The notes beneath the pieces were generated by a model. That model did no database searches and was not told the DNA's origin. It worked only from the letters and a program-made list of their open reading frames with translations. A program made the position numbers and the translations under genes. Shown here piece by piece: positions 47,023-56,582 of a stretch of 64,000 nt of DNA; the stretch's first letter is position 1; the number at the start of each line of letters is the position of its first letter. This DNA comes from Thiothrix sp. (GTDB lineage Bacteria > Pseudomonadota > Gammaproteobacteria > Thiotrichales > Thiotrichaceae), in contig SSFA01000015.1 in the NCBI GenBank assembly GCA_008015155.1, positions 81,665 to 145,664 of the forward strand. The letters are read 5' to 3'.

Positions 47023-47859
47023 TTAACGAACTTGCGGTTTAACAGCTGGCTTGCTGAGTTTAAGGTCACCCGTAAAGCGAAAGTCCATCAGACGGTTGCC
47101 TTTAGCATCAAATAAAGATAAACCATCGCCTTGACGCCCATATAAACGCACCCGCTGCCAAGCCTTCAGAAAACCATCCTCTTCTTGCATCAATTCTTGA
47201 TTAGGGCAAAGCATCTTAGTGCTAGCTACTGGGCCAAGCTGTAAGGTGCCGCGTGCCTCATCGATGCGATAGTTAGCCTGATACTTATTACAGCCTGCAA
47301 AACCGCTGAGGCTACCATCGGGATGAAAGCTGGCAGTCATTTTTTCAGTATTAAGGCTCGACATCATCGCTTTCCCGGTATTATAAGAAATCAATTGCCA
47401 ACTAGTGCCTGGAACGTTGGTCGCGGGATGCTCAAAACTTGCTAAGACCATCCCGCGTTGGTCGAGTAAGTGTAAAGACTGATTAGTAATTTGATATTGG
47501 TAAGTTTGTTTTAATGCCCGAGCTAAAGCCTGTGAGAGTTGATTTTGTTCAGGTGGGCAAGCCATCAAAGTTGACATGGCTTGATCCATCCGAATCGATA
47601 AGCTCTGTTTAATTTTGGGTACGCGCGGGTGGCTATAACTGGCACGAAAATTATTACAGCTATCCGTACCACTCACAGTGCCATTATTAAAACTTAGGCT
47701 CGCTCGTGGCTGAATTTGGCTAGGATTGCTACCTTTCCATCCAGTCAAACTAGTTAATTGCCAACTGGTTTGGTTTAAATTGGGGCTGCCTGCTGCCCAG
47801 CTTGCTTGAGCAAATAAACTACCAGCGGCTAAGGCTAAAACGCTTAGATAATTTTTCAT
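47023..47859 (-). CDS. Periplasmic protein with two META/HslJ-like domains
   Basis: 278 aa. A Sec signal peptide (AQASWA) is followed by two similar domains, about 26-140 and 145-260, each with the META order: TSWQL/GTSWQL at the start, a GTDSCN or GFAGCNKY site and a TLMACP/TKMLCP motif. META/HslJ proteins relate to motility and stress in E. coli. A tandem duplication inside one gene explains the two copies. Confidence 0.85.
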   Translation of the reverse strand: MKNYLSVLALAAGSLFAQASWAAGSPNLNQTSWQLTSLTGWKGSNPSQIQPRASLSFNNGTVSGTDSCNNFRASYSHPRVPKIKQSLSIRMDQAMSTLMACPPEQNQLSQALARALKQTYQYQITNQSLHLLDQRGMVLASFEHPATNVPGTSWQLISYNTGKAMMSSLNTEKMTASFHPDGSLSGFAGCNKYQANYRIDEARGTLQLGPVASTKMLCPNQELMQEEDGFLKAWQRVRLYGRQGDGLSLFDAKGNRLMDFRFTGDLKLSKPAVKPQVR

Positions 47860-48143
47860 TTTTTATCCTCAAATAGCTAATGGAGAGTTAGACCAAATTA
47901 TTTTCAAACTAAAACAGTATAGTTTAAGTGTCTAATAAATGTGGTTGGAGTGGTGTATCTTGTTTAAGTTTTAAAGGCATAAAATGCTTAGGGTTTTTAT
48001 TGAAGGCTTATTTAAACAGCAATTTAGTCTAGTGCACCTATAAACCATCAGACTATTCACGCCCTAAAAGGGCTTAGACTACACTCAAACCTTTTTAAGA
48101 TTACCTGTTCAATCCGATCAGGTTCCAGCCTATAGGTTTTACT

Positions 48144-49496
48144 ATGCTTAAACGCGATCTCACGGTCGGCGACGAAAAACAAATTCTCATCAGCCAATCA
48201 ATTCCCATGTTATGGGGCTTATTAGCGGTGATGAGTGTGACGATTGCCGATACCTTTTATTTAGGCTTATTGGGCACACATGCCCTAGCGGCGATGGGTT
48301 TCATTTTCCCCGTTGTCATGTTTATGAATAGCTTAGCCTTTGGGATCGGCACGGGCGCCTCCTCGGTGATTGCACGCGCTATCGGCAGTAAGCACGATGA
48401 AGGAGTACGAGCCTATACCACCCAATCGATTGTCTTGGCTGTATTGGTATCGATTATCTTTGCCATCATAGGTCTATTAACGGTTGAGCCTTTATTTAAA
48501 CTTTTAGGTGCACCGGATGAGCTACTTCCTTATATCCATGATTATATTGATATTTGGTATTGGGGCTGCTTTATGGTGGTTGTGCCTATGGTGGGTAATG
48601 CTGCGATTCGGGCAGCAGGCAATACTAAATTACCCAGTTATATTATGACCAGCATTGCTGTGACTAATCTGATATTAGCGCCTATTTTAATTTTTGGCTG
48701 GTTGGGTTTTCCACGCTTGGAGTTAAAAGGTGCTGCTATTGCTGGGATTATTGCTTATTTCGGAGCACTTGTAGCGGCACTTTATGTACTGTATTTCAAA
48801 TTACAGTTTATTTCTGTGAAAGCCTTAGTCACCAATATTTGGCAAACTTGGAAAGATATCTTAAACATTGCTATCCCTGCTGCGGGTACTAATTTAATTT
48901 CACCACTTTCGGCTGGATTAACAACAGGCTTAGTCGCTGCTTATGGCAGTGAAGCAGTAGCTGGTTATAGTGTGGCGTCACGGATTGAGATGTTTGGTCT
49001 CATGCTAGTGATGGCTTTAGCCTCCACCCTCGCACCGTTTGCAGGTCAAAATTGGGGCGCGAAAAAAATTGAGCGTTTGCAGCGAGCTTTGAATCTGAGC
49101 TTCTATTTTGTCTGGGGATTAGGCTTAGTAATGGCATTACTCTTTTGGTTAGCCGCGACCCCCTTGACTCAGCTATTTACGACACATAATGCGGCTGTGC
49201 AAGCAGCAGTTTCCTATTTACATATCGTACCGATTACCTATGCGCTCCTGAGTACAGTGATGATTGTAAGTAGTATGGCCAACGGTATAGGCCGCCCGAT
49301 GCCAGCCTTAATCATGACAGTGGCACGTCTATTGATTATTTATTTGCCTTTAGCTTGGCTCTTATCGAAAATCTGGGGCTTAAATGGAATCTATCTTGCA
49401 ACGGCGATCGCTAATGCAGTAGTCGGTCTAGCAGCTTGGTATTGGAGTACGCATACCTGTCAGCGTGGATCCGCACCAATCACAGTGCCAGTTTAA
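48144..49496 (+). CDS. MATE family efflux transporter
   Basis: 450 aa, about 12 membrane segments in two halves, starting with QILISQSIPMLWG and FGIGTGASSVIARAIG in the first half. Likely exports drugs or cationic compounds by Na+/H+ antiport. Its 284-bp upstream region (47860-48143) holds only short stem-loops (CCCTAAAAGGG; ACCTG/CAGGT) and no riboswitch that I recognise. The kef pair follows directly. Confidence 0.92.
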   Translation: MLKRDLTVGDEKQILISQSIPMLWGLLAVMSVTIADTFYLGLLGTHALAAMGFIFPVVMFMNSLAFGIGTGASSVIARAIGSKHDEGVRAYTTQSIVLAVLVSIIFAIIGLLTVEPLFKLLGAPDELLPYIHDYIDIWYWGCFMVVVPMVGNAAIRAAGNTKLPSYIMTSIAVTNLILAPILIFGWLGFPRLELKGAAIAGIIAYFGALVAALYVLYFKLQFISVKALVTNIWQTWKDILNIAIPAAGTNLISPLSAGLTTGLVAAYGSEAVAGYSVASRIEMFGLMLVMALASTLAPFAGQNWGAKKIERLQRALNLSFYFVWGLGLVMALLFWLAATPLTQLFTTHNAAVQAAVSYLHIVPITYALLSTVMIVSSMANGIGRPMPALIMTVARLLIIYLPLAWLLSKIWGLNGIYLATAIANAVVGLAAWYWSTHTCQRGSAPITVPV

Positions 49497-49515
49497 TCTA
49501 TCAGGGAGCTTGAGT

Positions 49516-50103
49516 TTGGATCATCGAATTCTAATAATTTTCGCCCATCCTGCACTTGAAAAATCACGAGTGCATTACCGCTTGCTCAAAGCAGCGCAAA
49601 CGGTACAAGGGATCACCTGCCATGATCTTTACCAGACTTATCCCGATTTTATGGTTGATGTGGATCAAGAGCAGGAGCTACTCACTCAACATGAAATTAT
49701 CCTGTTTCAGTTTCCTTTGTATTGGTATAGCACGCCCGCGATTTTAAAAGAATGGCAAGATTTAGTCTTAGAGTATGGTTTCGCTTATGGGCAGAATGGC
49801 TTGGCTTTAAGAGGCAAATGGTTCACTTGTGCTTTGAGTACAGGTGGCAGTAAGGCTGCTTATCAAGCCGATGGTCTGAACCATTTCACCTTGCGCGAGT
49901 TATTACGTCCTTTGGAGCAAACGGCGAATTTGTGTGGAATGGTCTATTTACCTCCCTTTGTCATCCACGAGGCTAATGATTTAAGTGAAGCTGAAATTGA
50001 TGCTTGTGCCCATCACTACCAACAGTTACTCAAGCAATTACAGCAGCAGTCTAGTGTTCAAGCCTTAACCCGCTTGAGCTATCTCAATGATTTAAGCGTT
50101 TAA
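49516..50103 (+). CDS. NAD(P)H oxidoreductase, KefG/KefF-like
   Basis: About 195 aa from the TTG at 49516, which has CAGGGAGC upstream; a GTG at 49465 would overlap the MATE gene by 32 nt and add an unrelated N-terminus. Flavodoxin-like fold: ILIIFAHPALEKS, FQFPLYWYSTPAILKEWQD, YGFAYG. These proteins are cytoplasmic activators of Kef potassium efflux systems. The kef channel gene begins 9 nt downstream. Confidence 0.85.
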   Translation: MDHRILIIFAHPALEKSRVHYRLLKAAQTVQGITCHDLYQTYPDFMVDVDQEQELLTQHEIILFQFPLYWYSTPAILKEWQDLVLEYGFAYGQNGLALRGKWFTCALSTGGSKAAYQADGLNHFTLRELLRPLEQTANLCGMVYLPPFVIHEANDLSEAEIDACAHHYQQLLKQLQQQSSVQALTRLSYLNDLSV

Positions 50104-50112
50104 GGTCTCATC

Positions 50113-51978
50113 ATGGCGCTATTACAAGAAGCTTTCCTTTTTTTGGCAGCGGGTGTGGTTGCAGTACCGATTGCTAGTCGTTTAGGTTTGGGATCGGTCT
50201 TAGGTTATTTAATTGCAGGGGTCATCATCGGCCCGTTTGTCTTTGGGTTTGTGGGAGAGACGGAACACATCATGCACTTCGCCGAATTTGGTGTAGTGAT
50301 GATGTTATTCTTGATTGGCCTAGAACTACAGCCCGCCGTTTTGTGGCAACTGCGTAAACCCATTTTAGGCTTGGGTGGTTTACAGGTTTCAGTCACTGCC
50401 TTAGCCGTTGCTGGTATAGCTATGCTGTTTGGTCTGAGTTGGCAAGTTGGCGTAGCGATGGGATTAATTCTCTCGCTTTCTTCCACCGCGATTGCTTTGC
50501 AGATTTTGGGTGAAAAAAATTTGATGCAAACTGAAGGAGGTAAAGCGAGTTTCGCGGTTTTACTCTTTCAAGATATTGCAGTTATCCCGATTATCGCTCT
50601 TCTCCCGCTATTGAGTACATCTGGTGGCGGGTCTGTTAAAGCCGCTGAAGCCAGTAGCACTTATATTGATACGCTCCCGGAATGGCAACAACCCTTAGTG
50701 GTCATTGGCGTGATTATTGGCTTGATTCTCATAGGGCGCTATTTAATGCGTCCGGTGTTTCGCTTTATTGCTGAAAGTCATTTACGCGAAATGTTTACCG
50801 CCACTGCTTTAATGCTAGTAGTGGGAACTGCGCTCCTGATGAATATGGTAGGCTTATCACCCGCTTTGGGTGCTTTCATTGCCGGTGTGGTATTAGCCAA
50901 TAATGAATATCGACACGAGCTAGAGGCCAATATTGACCCCTTTAAAGCTTTGTTATTAGGTTTATTCTTCATGTCGGTGGGTGCCTCCATCGATTTTGCT
51001 CTGTTAGCCAAGCATCCACTCATTGTCAGTTTAGTCGTACTGGGTTTAATCAGTTTAAAGTTCGTCATTCTCTGGGGATTGGCAAAATTATTTGCGATCC
51101 AAGGGGGATATCGCTATTGGTTTGCATTTGCCCTCGCCCAAGGTGGGGAGTTTGGTTTTGTCTTATTATCCTTTAGTTTGCAAAACCAAGTGTTACCCGC
51201 TGAATTAGTCGATATTCTCACCGCGGCTATTGCTTTATCCATGGTCTTAACGCCGGTTCTGATTCTATTAAATGAGCGCTTAGTACAACCATTGTTTGAA
51301 CAGGGCGAGGCAGAATTACATGAAGAACCAATGGATGAACAACATAATCCAGTGATCGTGGCCGGCTTTGGGCGTTTTGGGCAGATTGTCGCGCGTTTAT
51401 TGCTAGCCAATGGGTTCGCTGTCACCGTACTAGATCATAGTGCTACCCATATTGAACGAGTGCGGCGCTTTGGCTTTAAAATCTTTTATGGTGATGCTAC
51501 CCGTGATGATCTCCTACATACCGCGGGAGCAGCTAAAGCTAAATTGTTAGTAATTGCGGTCGATGACCGTGCGACCATTAATAAAATTGTTGAAATGGCT
51601 AAGCACAATTTTCCCAACTTAAAAATCTATGCGCGCGCTTATGATGTAGTGCATTACCATGAATTACAGCGCTTGGGTGTGGATCATATTGAGCGTGAAT
51701 TATTCTTAGGCTCCCTCCATTTAGGCGAAAGGGTTTTACAAGAATTAGGCATGCGCGCTTATCAGGCTCGGCGTAAGGCTTTGCAATTTGCCCAGCATGA
51801 TCAAGAGACGAATCAACGCTTAAGTGATTTTGAGTTGGGATCGAAAAAATATATCTCGATCTCTCAACAAGCCCGCGATGAAGTCATAGAGTTGCTGCAA
51901 GCGGATCGGATTCAACGCCAGCAGCAAGAGCAAGATAATGCTTGGAGCGCAGAACAGCGCGCCCAACATGACGTTTAG
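50113..51978 (+). CDS. Glutathione-gated K+ efflux antiporter, KefB/KefC-like
   Basis: 621 aa: about 12-13 membrane helices of the CPA2 family (residues 1-395), then a KTN/RCK domain (about 413-530) with VIVAGFGRFGQ, the nucleotide-binding Rossmann turn. The C-terminal end is Gln-rich. With the adjoining KefG-like oxidoreductase it forms a complete glutathione-responsive K+/H+ efflux unit for protection from electrophiles. KefB versus KefC cannot be settled here. It overlaps the convergent pirin gene by 4 nt. Confidence 0.9.
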   Translation: MALLQEAFLFLAAGVVAVPIASRLGLGSVLGYLIAGVIIGPFVFGFVGETEHIMHFAEFGVVMMLFLIGLELQPAVLWQLRKPILGLGGLQVSVTALAVAGIAMLFGLSWQVGVAMGLILSLSSTAIALQILGEKNLMQTEGGKASFAVLLFQDIAVIPIIALLPLLSTSGGGSVKAAEASSTYIDTLPEWQQPLVVIGVIIGLILIGRYLMRPVFRFIAESHLREMFTATALMLVVGTALLMNMVGLSPALGAFIAGVVLANNEYRHELEANIDPFKALLLGLFFMSVGASIDFALLAKHPLIVSLVVLGLISLKFVILWGLAKLFAIQGGYRYWFAFALAQGGEFGFVLLSFSLQNQVLPAELVDILTAAIALSMVLTPVLILLNERLVQPLFEQGEAELHEEPMDEQHNPVIVAGFGRFGQIVARLLLANGFAVTVLDHSATHIERVRRFGFKIFYGDATRDDLLHTAGAAKAKLLVIAVDDRATINKIVEMAKHNFPNLKIYARAYDVVHYHELQRLGVDHIERELFLGSLHLGERVLQELGMRAYQARRKALQFAQHDQETNQRLSDFELGSKKYISISQQARDEVIELLQADRIQRQQQEQDNAWSAEQRAQHDV

Positions 51979-52835
51979 CTGCTAGGCAAGGGAATAAACT
52001 CCTCCTCATCACCGGGCACGAGTGGAAATTCTTTATGTTGCCATTCGTGCTTGGCTTGCTCGATTCGATCTTTGCGACTCGATACGAAATTCCACCACAT
52101 ATAACGCTTGCCCAGTGGCTCACCCCCGATCATGGCAATATGGCTGTCCGTCTGTGCACGGATCTCCGCTTGATACGGAGCCTCTAGGGTCGCGAGGCTG
52201 TAGCTGGCTAAAGACTGTTCACCTAGTTCTATTTGTCCAGAGGCGACATAAATACCTAATTCAGCCACACCCTCCGGCAAAGCTAGGCTTTGTCCAGCTT
52301 TTAAGTCTGCTTCGACATAAAGAGTGGGTGAGAGGGTTTTAACAGGCGAGCTAACTCCATAGGCACTGCCGATTAAGACACGTAGTGCTACTCCTTGCAG
52401 ATTGAGCGCTGGTAAGCTTGCAGAGGGATAGTGAATAAATTCCGGATTAACTTCTTCAGCTGATTCCGGTAGAGCTAGCCAGAGTTGTAAGCCATGCAAC
52501 TGGCGATTTTGTTGCTTAGCCTCTTCCGTTTCACGCTCTGAATGCACAATGCCGCGCCCTGCAATCATTAAATTCAAATCACCAGGACGAATCGCTTGGA
52601 GGCTGCCTAAAGAATCACGATGTAGGATTTCACCAGCGAATAAATAAGTCACTGTCGCTAAATTAATATGCGGATGGGGTCGGACATTAATCCCTGCGCC
52701 GGGTGCGAATTCAGCAGGCCCCATATGATCAAAGAACACCCAAGGTCCTATAGCGCGTTGAGCTTGATGTGGGAGTAAGCGGCGTACAGAAAAACCACCT
52801 AAATCTTGACTATGGCCAGTGAGTAGCTTAAGCAT
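51975..52835 (-). CDS. Pirin family protein
   Basis: 286 aa, two-cupin pirin. N-terminal VRRLLPHQAQRAIGPWVFFDHMGP, then metal-binding HPHINLATVTYLFAGEI and GIVHSERE. A second, distinct pirin of the genome (the other is at 41266). The family shows quercetinase or redox-sensing roles; which applies here is unknown. The C-terminal region (RYMWWNFVSSRKDRIEQA) is typical of the longer pirin subgroup. Confidence 0.9.
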   Translation of the reverse strand: MLKLLTGHSQDLGGFSVRRLLPHQAQRAIGPWVFFDHMGPAEFAPGAGINVRPHPHINLATVTYLFAGEILHRDSLGSLQAIRPGDLNLMIAGRGIVHSERETEEAKQQNRQLHGLQLWLALPESAEEVNPEFIHYPSASLPALNLQGVALRVLIGSAYGVSSPVKTLSPTLYVEADLKAGQSLALPEGVAELGIYVASGQIELGEQSLASYSLATLEAPYQAEIRAQTDSHIAMIGGEPLGKRYMWWNFVSSRKDRIEQAKHEWQHKEFPLVPGDEEEFIPLPSS

Positions 52836-53047
52836 GATATCTTTCCTTATCTTGGCTGATGGCTATATCAAGTCAGAAATTCTGGTGGCCTGCAATGTTC
52901 GCAGTAAAAATCAGGTGTATTATGTTGTTAGCCCATCAAGCTTGCAGGCTCTTGAGCTAGGCTAAGTTCGCAGGCAAGTTGTCAAACCTAGCCATCATTT
53001 ATTATCCAGCTGTGCTAAGCAGCTTTGTCGAAGAGAACTAGAATTCT

Positions 53048-53782
53048 ATGACCCAACTCAGTGTAAATCTCAATAAAATCGCTTTACTGCGCAACTCACG
53101 CGGCCGTGATTTCCCGAATGTCGTGGAGTTTGCTAAGAAATTTATTGCCTTGGGAGTGCAAGGAATCACGGTACATCCGCGTCAAGATGAGCGACATATT
53201 ACCCGCCAAGATACTTATGATTTAGCGAAGCTATTGCCTTATGGCGGCCCGATTGAGTTCAATATTGAAGGCTATCCCTCTGAGGATTTTCTGCAATTGG
53301 TAGAGCAAACACGTCCTGCTCAATGCACTTTAGTCCCTGATGCACCCGATCAACTCACTTCCGATCATGGCTGGGATGTACAAAAACACGGGGAACAATT
53401 AAAGGCGATTTGCAGCCGCTTTAAAGCGATAGGTATTCGCACCTCGATTTTCCTAGACCCCAGCCTTGAGCAAGTCGAATTGATACCCGCCACAGGTGCT
53501 GAACGCATTGAGCTGTATACCGAGTCCTATGCGGCTCATTTTGGCAAGCATAAAAGCGATGCTGTGTGGCAAGGTTATGCCGATACAGCCAAGCGCGCTC
53601 AAGCTTTAGGCATTGCAGTGAATGCGGGGCATGATTTGGATTTACAAAATCTGCCGCGCTTTTTGCAAATCCCTGATATTAAAGAAGTCTCCATCGGTCA
53701 TGCCTTAATGGTCGAATGTCTTGAGCAAGGTATAGATAGTGTGGTGGCGCAATATTTGAAAATTTGTCGGGAGTCCGCTTAA
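53048..53782 (+). CDS. pdxJ: Pyridoxine 5'-phosphate synthase
   Basis: 244 aa, normal length. Signature stretches: SVNLNKIALLRNSRG, GITVHPRQDERHI near residue 40, FNIEGYPS, AVNAGHDLD near 194 and EVSIGHALM near 217. TIM-barrel enzyme making pyridoxine 5'-phosphate from 3-amino-2-oxopropyl phosphate and deoxyxylulose phosphate. It starts 212 nt from the pirin gene and stands alone. Confidence 0.95.
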   Translation: MTQLSVNLNKIALLRNSRGRDFPNVVEFAKKFIALGVQGITVHPRQDERHITRQDTYDLAKLLPYGGPIEFNIEGYPSEDFLQLVEQTRPAQCTLVPDAPDQLTSDHGWDVQKHGEQLKAICSRFKAIGIRTSIFLDPSLEQVELIPATGAERIELYTESYAAHFGKHKSDAVWQGYADTAKRAQALGIAVNAGHDLDLQNLPRFLQIPDIKEVSIGHALMVECLEQGIDSVVAQYLKICRESA

Positions 53783-53833
53783 AACTGCGCTATATCTAAT
53801 AGATAGATTTTAATCAAAATCAGCGGGCTTACT

Positions 53834-54739
53834 ATGGTCGATCCCATTCAAATTTTCTGGACTCCCGCAGGAGAAAACCTGCCGAGTCTGGGAGCGCGTG
53901 CCTTGGTGGATGTATCGGATGGCGATACACCCACGGTGCGTATGCCAATTCGCATGTTGTCGGTCGATACGCCGGAAGTAACAGCGCACTCCGAAGCAGG
54001 GGCGTGTAAAGTTGACGAAGCTTTTGTGCAGCTTGCGCAATGGATTCATCAAGGCAAAGCGCCAGTGACCCAAGCGTTTGCTGATTATATTTTGCCTAAG
54101 TTGGAAGCAGCTAATGCAGGCAGTTTGCAATATCAGCAAGGCAAGGCTGCTAGCGAATTTGCTAAGGCAAATATCGAACGCCGCTTAACCCGTGCAACAG
54201 GCTCGAAGCGCAATTTATTTATTCGTACTGCTGATCAAGCTTTCGATCCTAATCATCGTTTATTAGCTTATGTCGCCCCTAACTATTCAGCAGCTGAATT
54301 AGCTAGTTTAAACCGCTTAGAACGCTCGACTTTTAATTTAGATTTAATCGCACAAGGCTGGGCTAGCCCGTTTATTATTTTTCCAAATATTCCGGGTGAG
54401 TTGGACTTGCCGCTGTATTTACATTTAGCGGTAGCGGCCTATGAAGAAAAAAAGGGTATTTGGGCAGAAACACTCACCATGCCTGCCTACGAATACCGGA
54501 TGTGTGAAAAGCTTTATGCTATTAGTAAAGCTTTAGTGGAAGGCAAAACGCTGCGTTCTTCGGAGCGTTATGCCTGGCGCTCACGTTATTGTGCCGATAT
54601 GCGCATGCGCTTGTTGTATGGGCCAGAGCAATATTTCCAAATTCCACCCGCGTATCGTTTATGGCTGTGGCCTAATGATGTGCAAAAAGCGGTAAGTGCT
54701 TTGAATTTAGTGCCTTCAGCGGGGTTAGTGGAGTTGTGA
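53834..54739 (+). CDS. Thermonuclease (SNase-like) family protein
   Basis: 301 aa. SNase-type features: DGDTPTVRMPIRMLSVDTPE (about 33-52) with the expected metal Asp, Arg and Glu, and a second Arg in NHRLLAYVAP. The spacing between the two halves is larger than in typical nucleases (over 80 residues). There is no signal peptide. It probably degrades nucleic acid, but the long insertion and intracellular context leave this open. Confidence 0.72.
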   Translation: MVDPIQIFWTPAGENLPSLGARALVDVSDGDTPTVRMPIRMLSVDTPEVTAHSEAGACKVDEAFVQLAQWIHQGKAPVTQAFADYILPKLEAANAGSLQYQQGKAASEFAKANIERRLTRATGSKRNLFIRTADQAFDPNHRLLAYVAPNYSAAELASLNRLERSTFNLDLIAQGWASPFIIFPNIPGELDLPLYLHLAVAAYEEKKGIWAETLTMPAYEYRMCEKLYAISKALVEGKTLRSSERYAWRSRYCADMRMRLLYGPEQYFQIPPAYRLWLWPNDVQKAVSALNLVPSAGLVEL

Positions 54740-54783
54740 TCCAGAAAAATAACCGATATTTCCACTATTTTTATATTTTACTT

Positions 54784-55293
54784 CTAAGCAAAATCAATCG
54801 AAATCTGCTTGGGGAATTTTGGAATAATCTCGCTTTTTAAAAGTTCGGAATGATTATTTAAAAAAGTCATTTCACCATTGCGATCACACATCCAAAACTC
54901 TTTAGCACCCCTTGCGAAGTACAATTCTTTTTTCTCAGCCATTTCTTGGCGGGTATTGGAGCGCGATAAAATCTCCACCACTATTTCAGGTGATTCTAAA
55001 TAAGGATTCGCGCGGCCATTGCGTTTGAAAAACTCATAAGTTCCCCAGGCTACATCCGCCACTCTTACTCCATCTGAGGTTTGCACGCTACACTCTGTTA
55101 AAGAATCACCGCCAACAGCAAATTTGAACATTAATTTAATAATCATGGATTGGTACAAACCGTGCTCATTGCTAGCTGGACTCATTTCAAGCTTGCCCCA
55201 TTTATTGGTTTCAATTTTAAAGGGTAGATTTTGTAGGAGTGGATTTTCACAAATTTCTTGCCACTGCATGATGACCTCAGGACTTAGTTGCAT
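54784..55293 (-). CDS. Uma2 family (DUF820) endonuclease-like protein
   Basis: 169 aa. PD-(D/E)XK-type core: VADVAWG near residue 72, then PEIVVEILSRSNTRQEM near 101 and YFARGAKEFW. Uma2 proteins are abundant, mostly in cyanobacteria and filamentous bacteria, and of unknown function, probably nucleases. It stands alone on the minus strand. Confidence 0.85.
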   Translation of the reverse strand: MQLSPEVIMQWQEICENPLLQNLPFKIETNKWGKLEMSPASNEHGLYQSMIIKLMFKFAVGGDSLTECSVQTSDGVRVADVAWGTYEFFKRNGRANPYLESPEIVVEILSRSNTRQEMAEKKELYFARGAKEFWMCDRNGEMTFLNNHSELLKSEIIPKFPKQISIDFA

Positions 55294-55341
55294 TGGGAAA
55301 AGTTTAACATAAATTGAGTTTAAGTCCCTTTGATCGCACCG

Positions 55342-56205
55342 CTATCGCTTTTTACAAGGATTAGGCATTACTTGCATGAGTGACTCAATCCGCACTATCA
55401 GCGAGTCCCGCACATATTCTTCAGGTGGAATGTCGCGAGCATAGGCAGCAGGCAGTTTGCCATCACAATGCCCTGTGTCGGTTTCGTAGACCGATGCGCC
55501 CATATCCAAGAGCCATTCCGCCATTGAAAACTTGCCTAGCTTCAAAGCCTGTATCAGGGGCGTCGTTTCCATCTCTCGATAATTAAGGGATGCTCCATGT
55601 TGTAGTAAGACTTGGGCAGAAGCTAAATCGTCGTTTTCAACAGTTCTAATAGGTACATACGATGCGCCTGTGCCCTCATACAAGCAGCCATTAAGTGCTT
55701 TTTTTCCAGCTACATTCGTACGTGTCAGAATATAATCGAGCATATCGCTATCACGATTGTTCACGGCACAAAACAATGTGGTGACAATTTGCTGACTGGG
55801 CATTCTTTCAAAGGAAGCTCCCATCGCCAACAATTGGTCAGTTATTCTGATGAATAATTGTCGATGTTCTGGTTTAAGTGTAATTCCGCCTTGGAAATCT
55901 GTTTCTGATTTTGTAGTGTCCTTAGCCTCTGGATATGCTTTACAGAACAACATACCCAGAAAGTCACTGGCAAAAGAATCTGCTACCACTTTTTTAATGC
56001 TCTCTTGCTCAAGCCATTGGTTAACTTTTACATAATCAGAGTCAGCAATGGCAGTCAGAAAACTGTTTCGCCAGCAATCTACTCCCTCATTCTGACCTTC
56101 TATGATTTTGGGGCATAATAAAGGTGAAGTAGCTTGGTTAGTTTCCCCAGCTTGAACCAACGAACTTGTAGCGATGAAAATAACAAATAGAAGTAGTAAG
56201 CGCAT
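55342..56205 (-). CDS. Secreted ankyrin-repeat protein
   Basis: 287 aa from the ATG at 56205, with GGAGAG upstream; an extension to 56259 would precede the signal peptide and is rejected. Signal peptide ends at LVQA. Ankyrin-type repeats lie at about residues 160-255 (DMLDYILTRTN; DLASAQVLLQHGASLNYRE; TTPLIQALKLGKFSMAEWLLDMGASVY). Cysteines are several. Likely periplasmic; partner unknown. It is the last gene before the ygiQ fragment and Fic gene. Confidence 0.8.
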   Translation of the reverse strand: MRLLLLFVIFIATSSLVQAGETNQATSPLLCPKIIEGQNEGVDCWRNSFLTAIADSDYVKVNQWLEQESIKKVVADSFASDFLGMLFCKAYPEAKDTTKSETDFQGGITLKPEHRQLFIRITDQLLAMGASFERMPSQQIVTTLFCAVNNRDSDMLDYILTRTNVAGKKALNGCLYEGTGASYVPIRTVENDDLASAQVLLQHGASLNYREMETTPLIQALKLGKFSMAEWLLDMGASVYETDTGHCDGKLPAAYARDIPPEEYVRDSLIVRIESLMQVMPNPCKKR

Positions 56206-56394
56206 AGTAGCTCTCCATTTTCCATTCAGATAGGCTGTTGGATGTATTAGTTCCATCACTCATTTTAAGCTAACTTGCTTCCTAGCTCTGTAGTGTAATA
56301 AGCTACCGGTAACTTACTCCCCACCAAAATTAAGCAATCCACACACTCCACCAAAACTGCGCTACAACGCCCCATCTTTAGTAGTAGCATTACC

Positions 56395-56448
56395 ATGTCA
56401 GCACGTATCACCCCGTTAAGCGCCAAACCGATTTTTGGTTCTGCATAA
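56395..56448 (+). pseudogene. Truncated, diverged ygiQ 5' end
   Basis: Frame from ATG 56395 gives MSARITPLSAKPIFGSA then stop. It aligns with the intact YgiQ start ([16 protein letters not shown]). The 40 nt upstream also align with the ygiQ leader (GCTACAA-CCCCA-CTTT, then ATGTC), although with many differences. It cannot encode the enzyme. I read it as the remnant of a second ygiQ start left beside an inserted segment. Confidence 0.6.
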
Positions 56449-56475
56449 AACTTACACTAATCGTTGCTGAGATAG

Positions 56476-56582
56476 ATTTTTATTGTAAAAAATATCCTTT
56501 TTTCTGAAATAAAAAATAGTTTAATGTCAGCATCTACACTATAATTTTTATTATTGTAGGAAAATGATGGTTTTCTGAAATA
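56476..56582 (+). repeat. Imperfect direct repeat before the Fic gene
   Basis: Two units, about 56476-56511 and 56544-56582, share ATTTTTATT, TTGTA and the 12-mer TTTTCTGAAATA. The second copy runs straight into the Fic start codon. It could be a duplicated promoter/leader or a repressor site. Confidence 0.5.

Noticed and set aside
48060..48143. Riboswitch before the MATE gene
   Set aside because: Only short stems (CCCTAAAAGGG, ACCTG/CAGGT) occur; no conserved aptamer core that I recognise.
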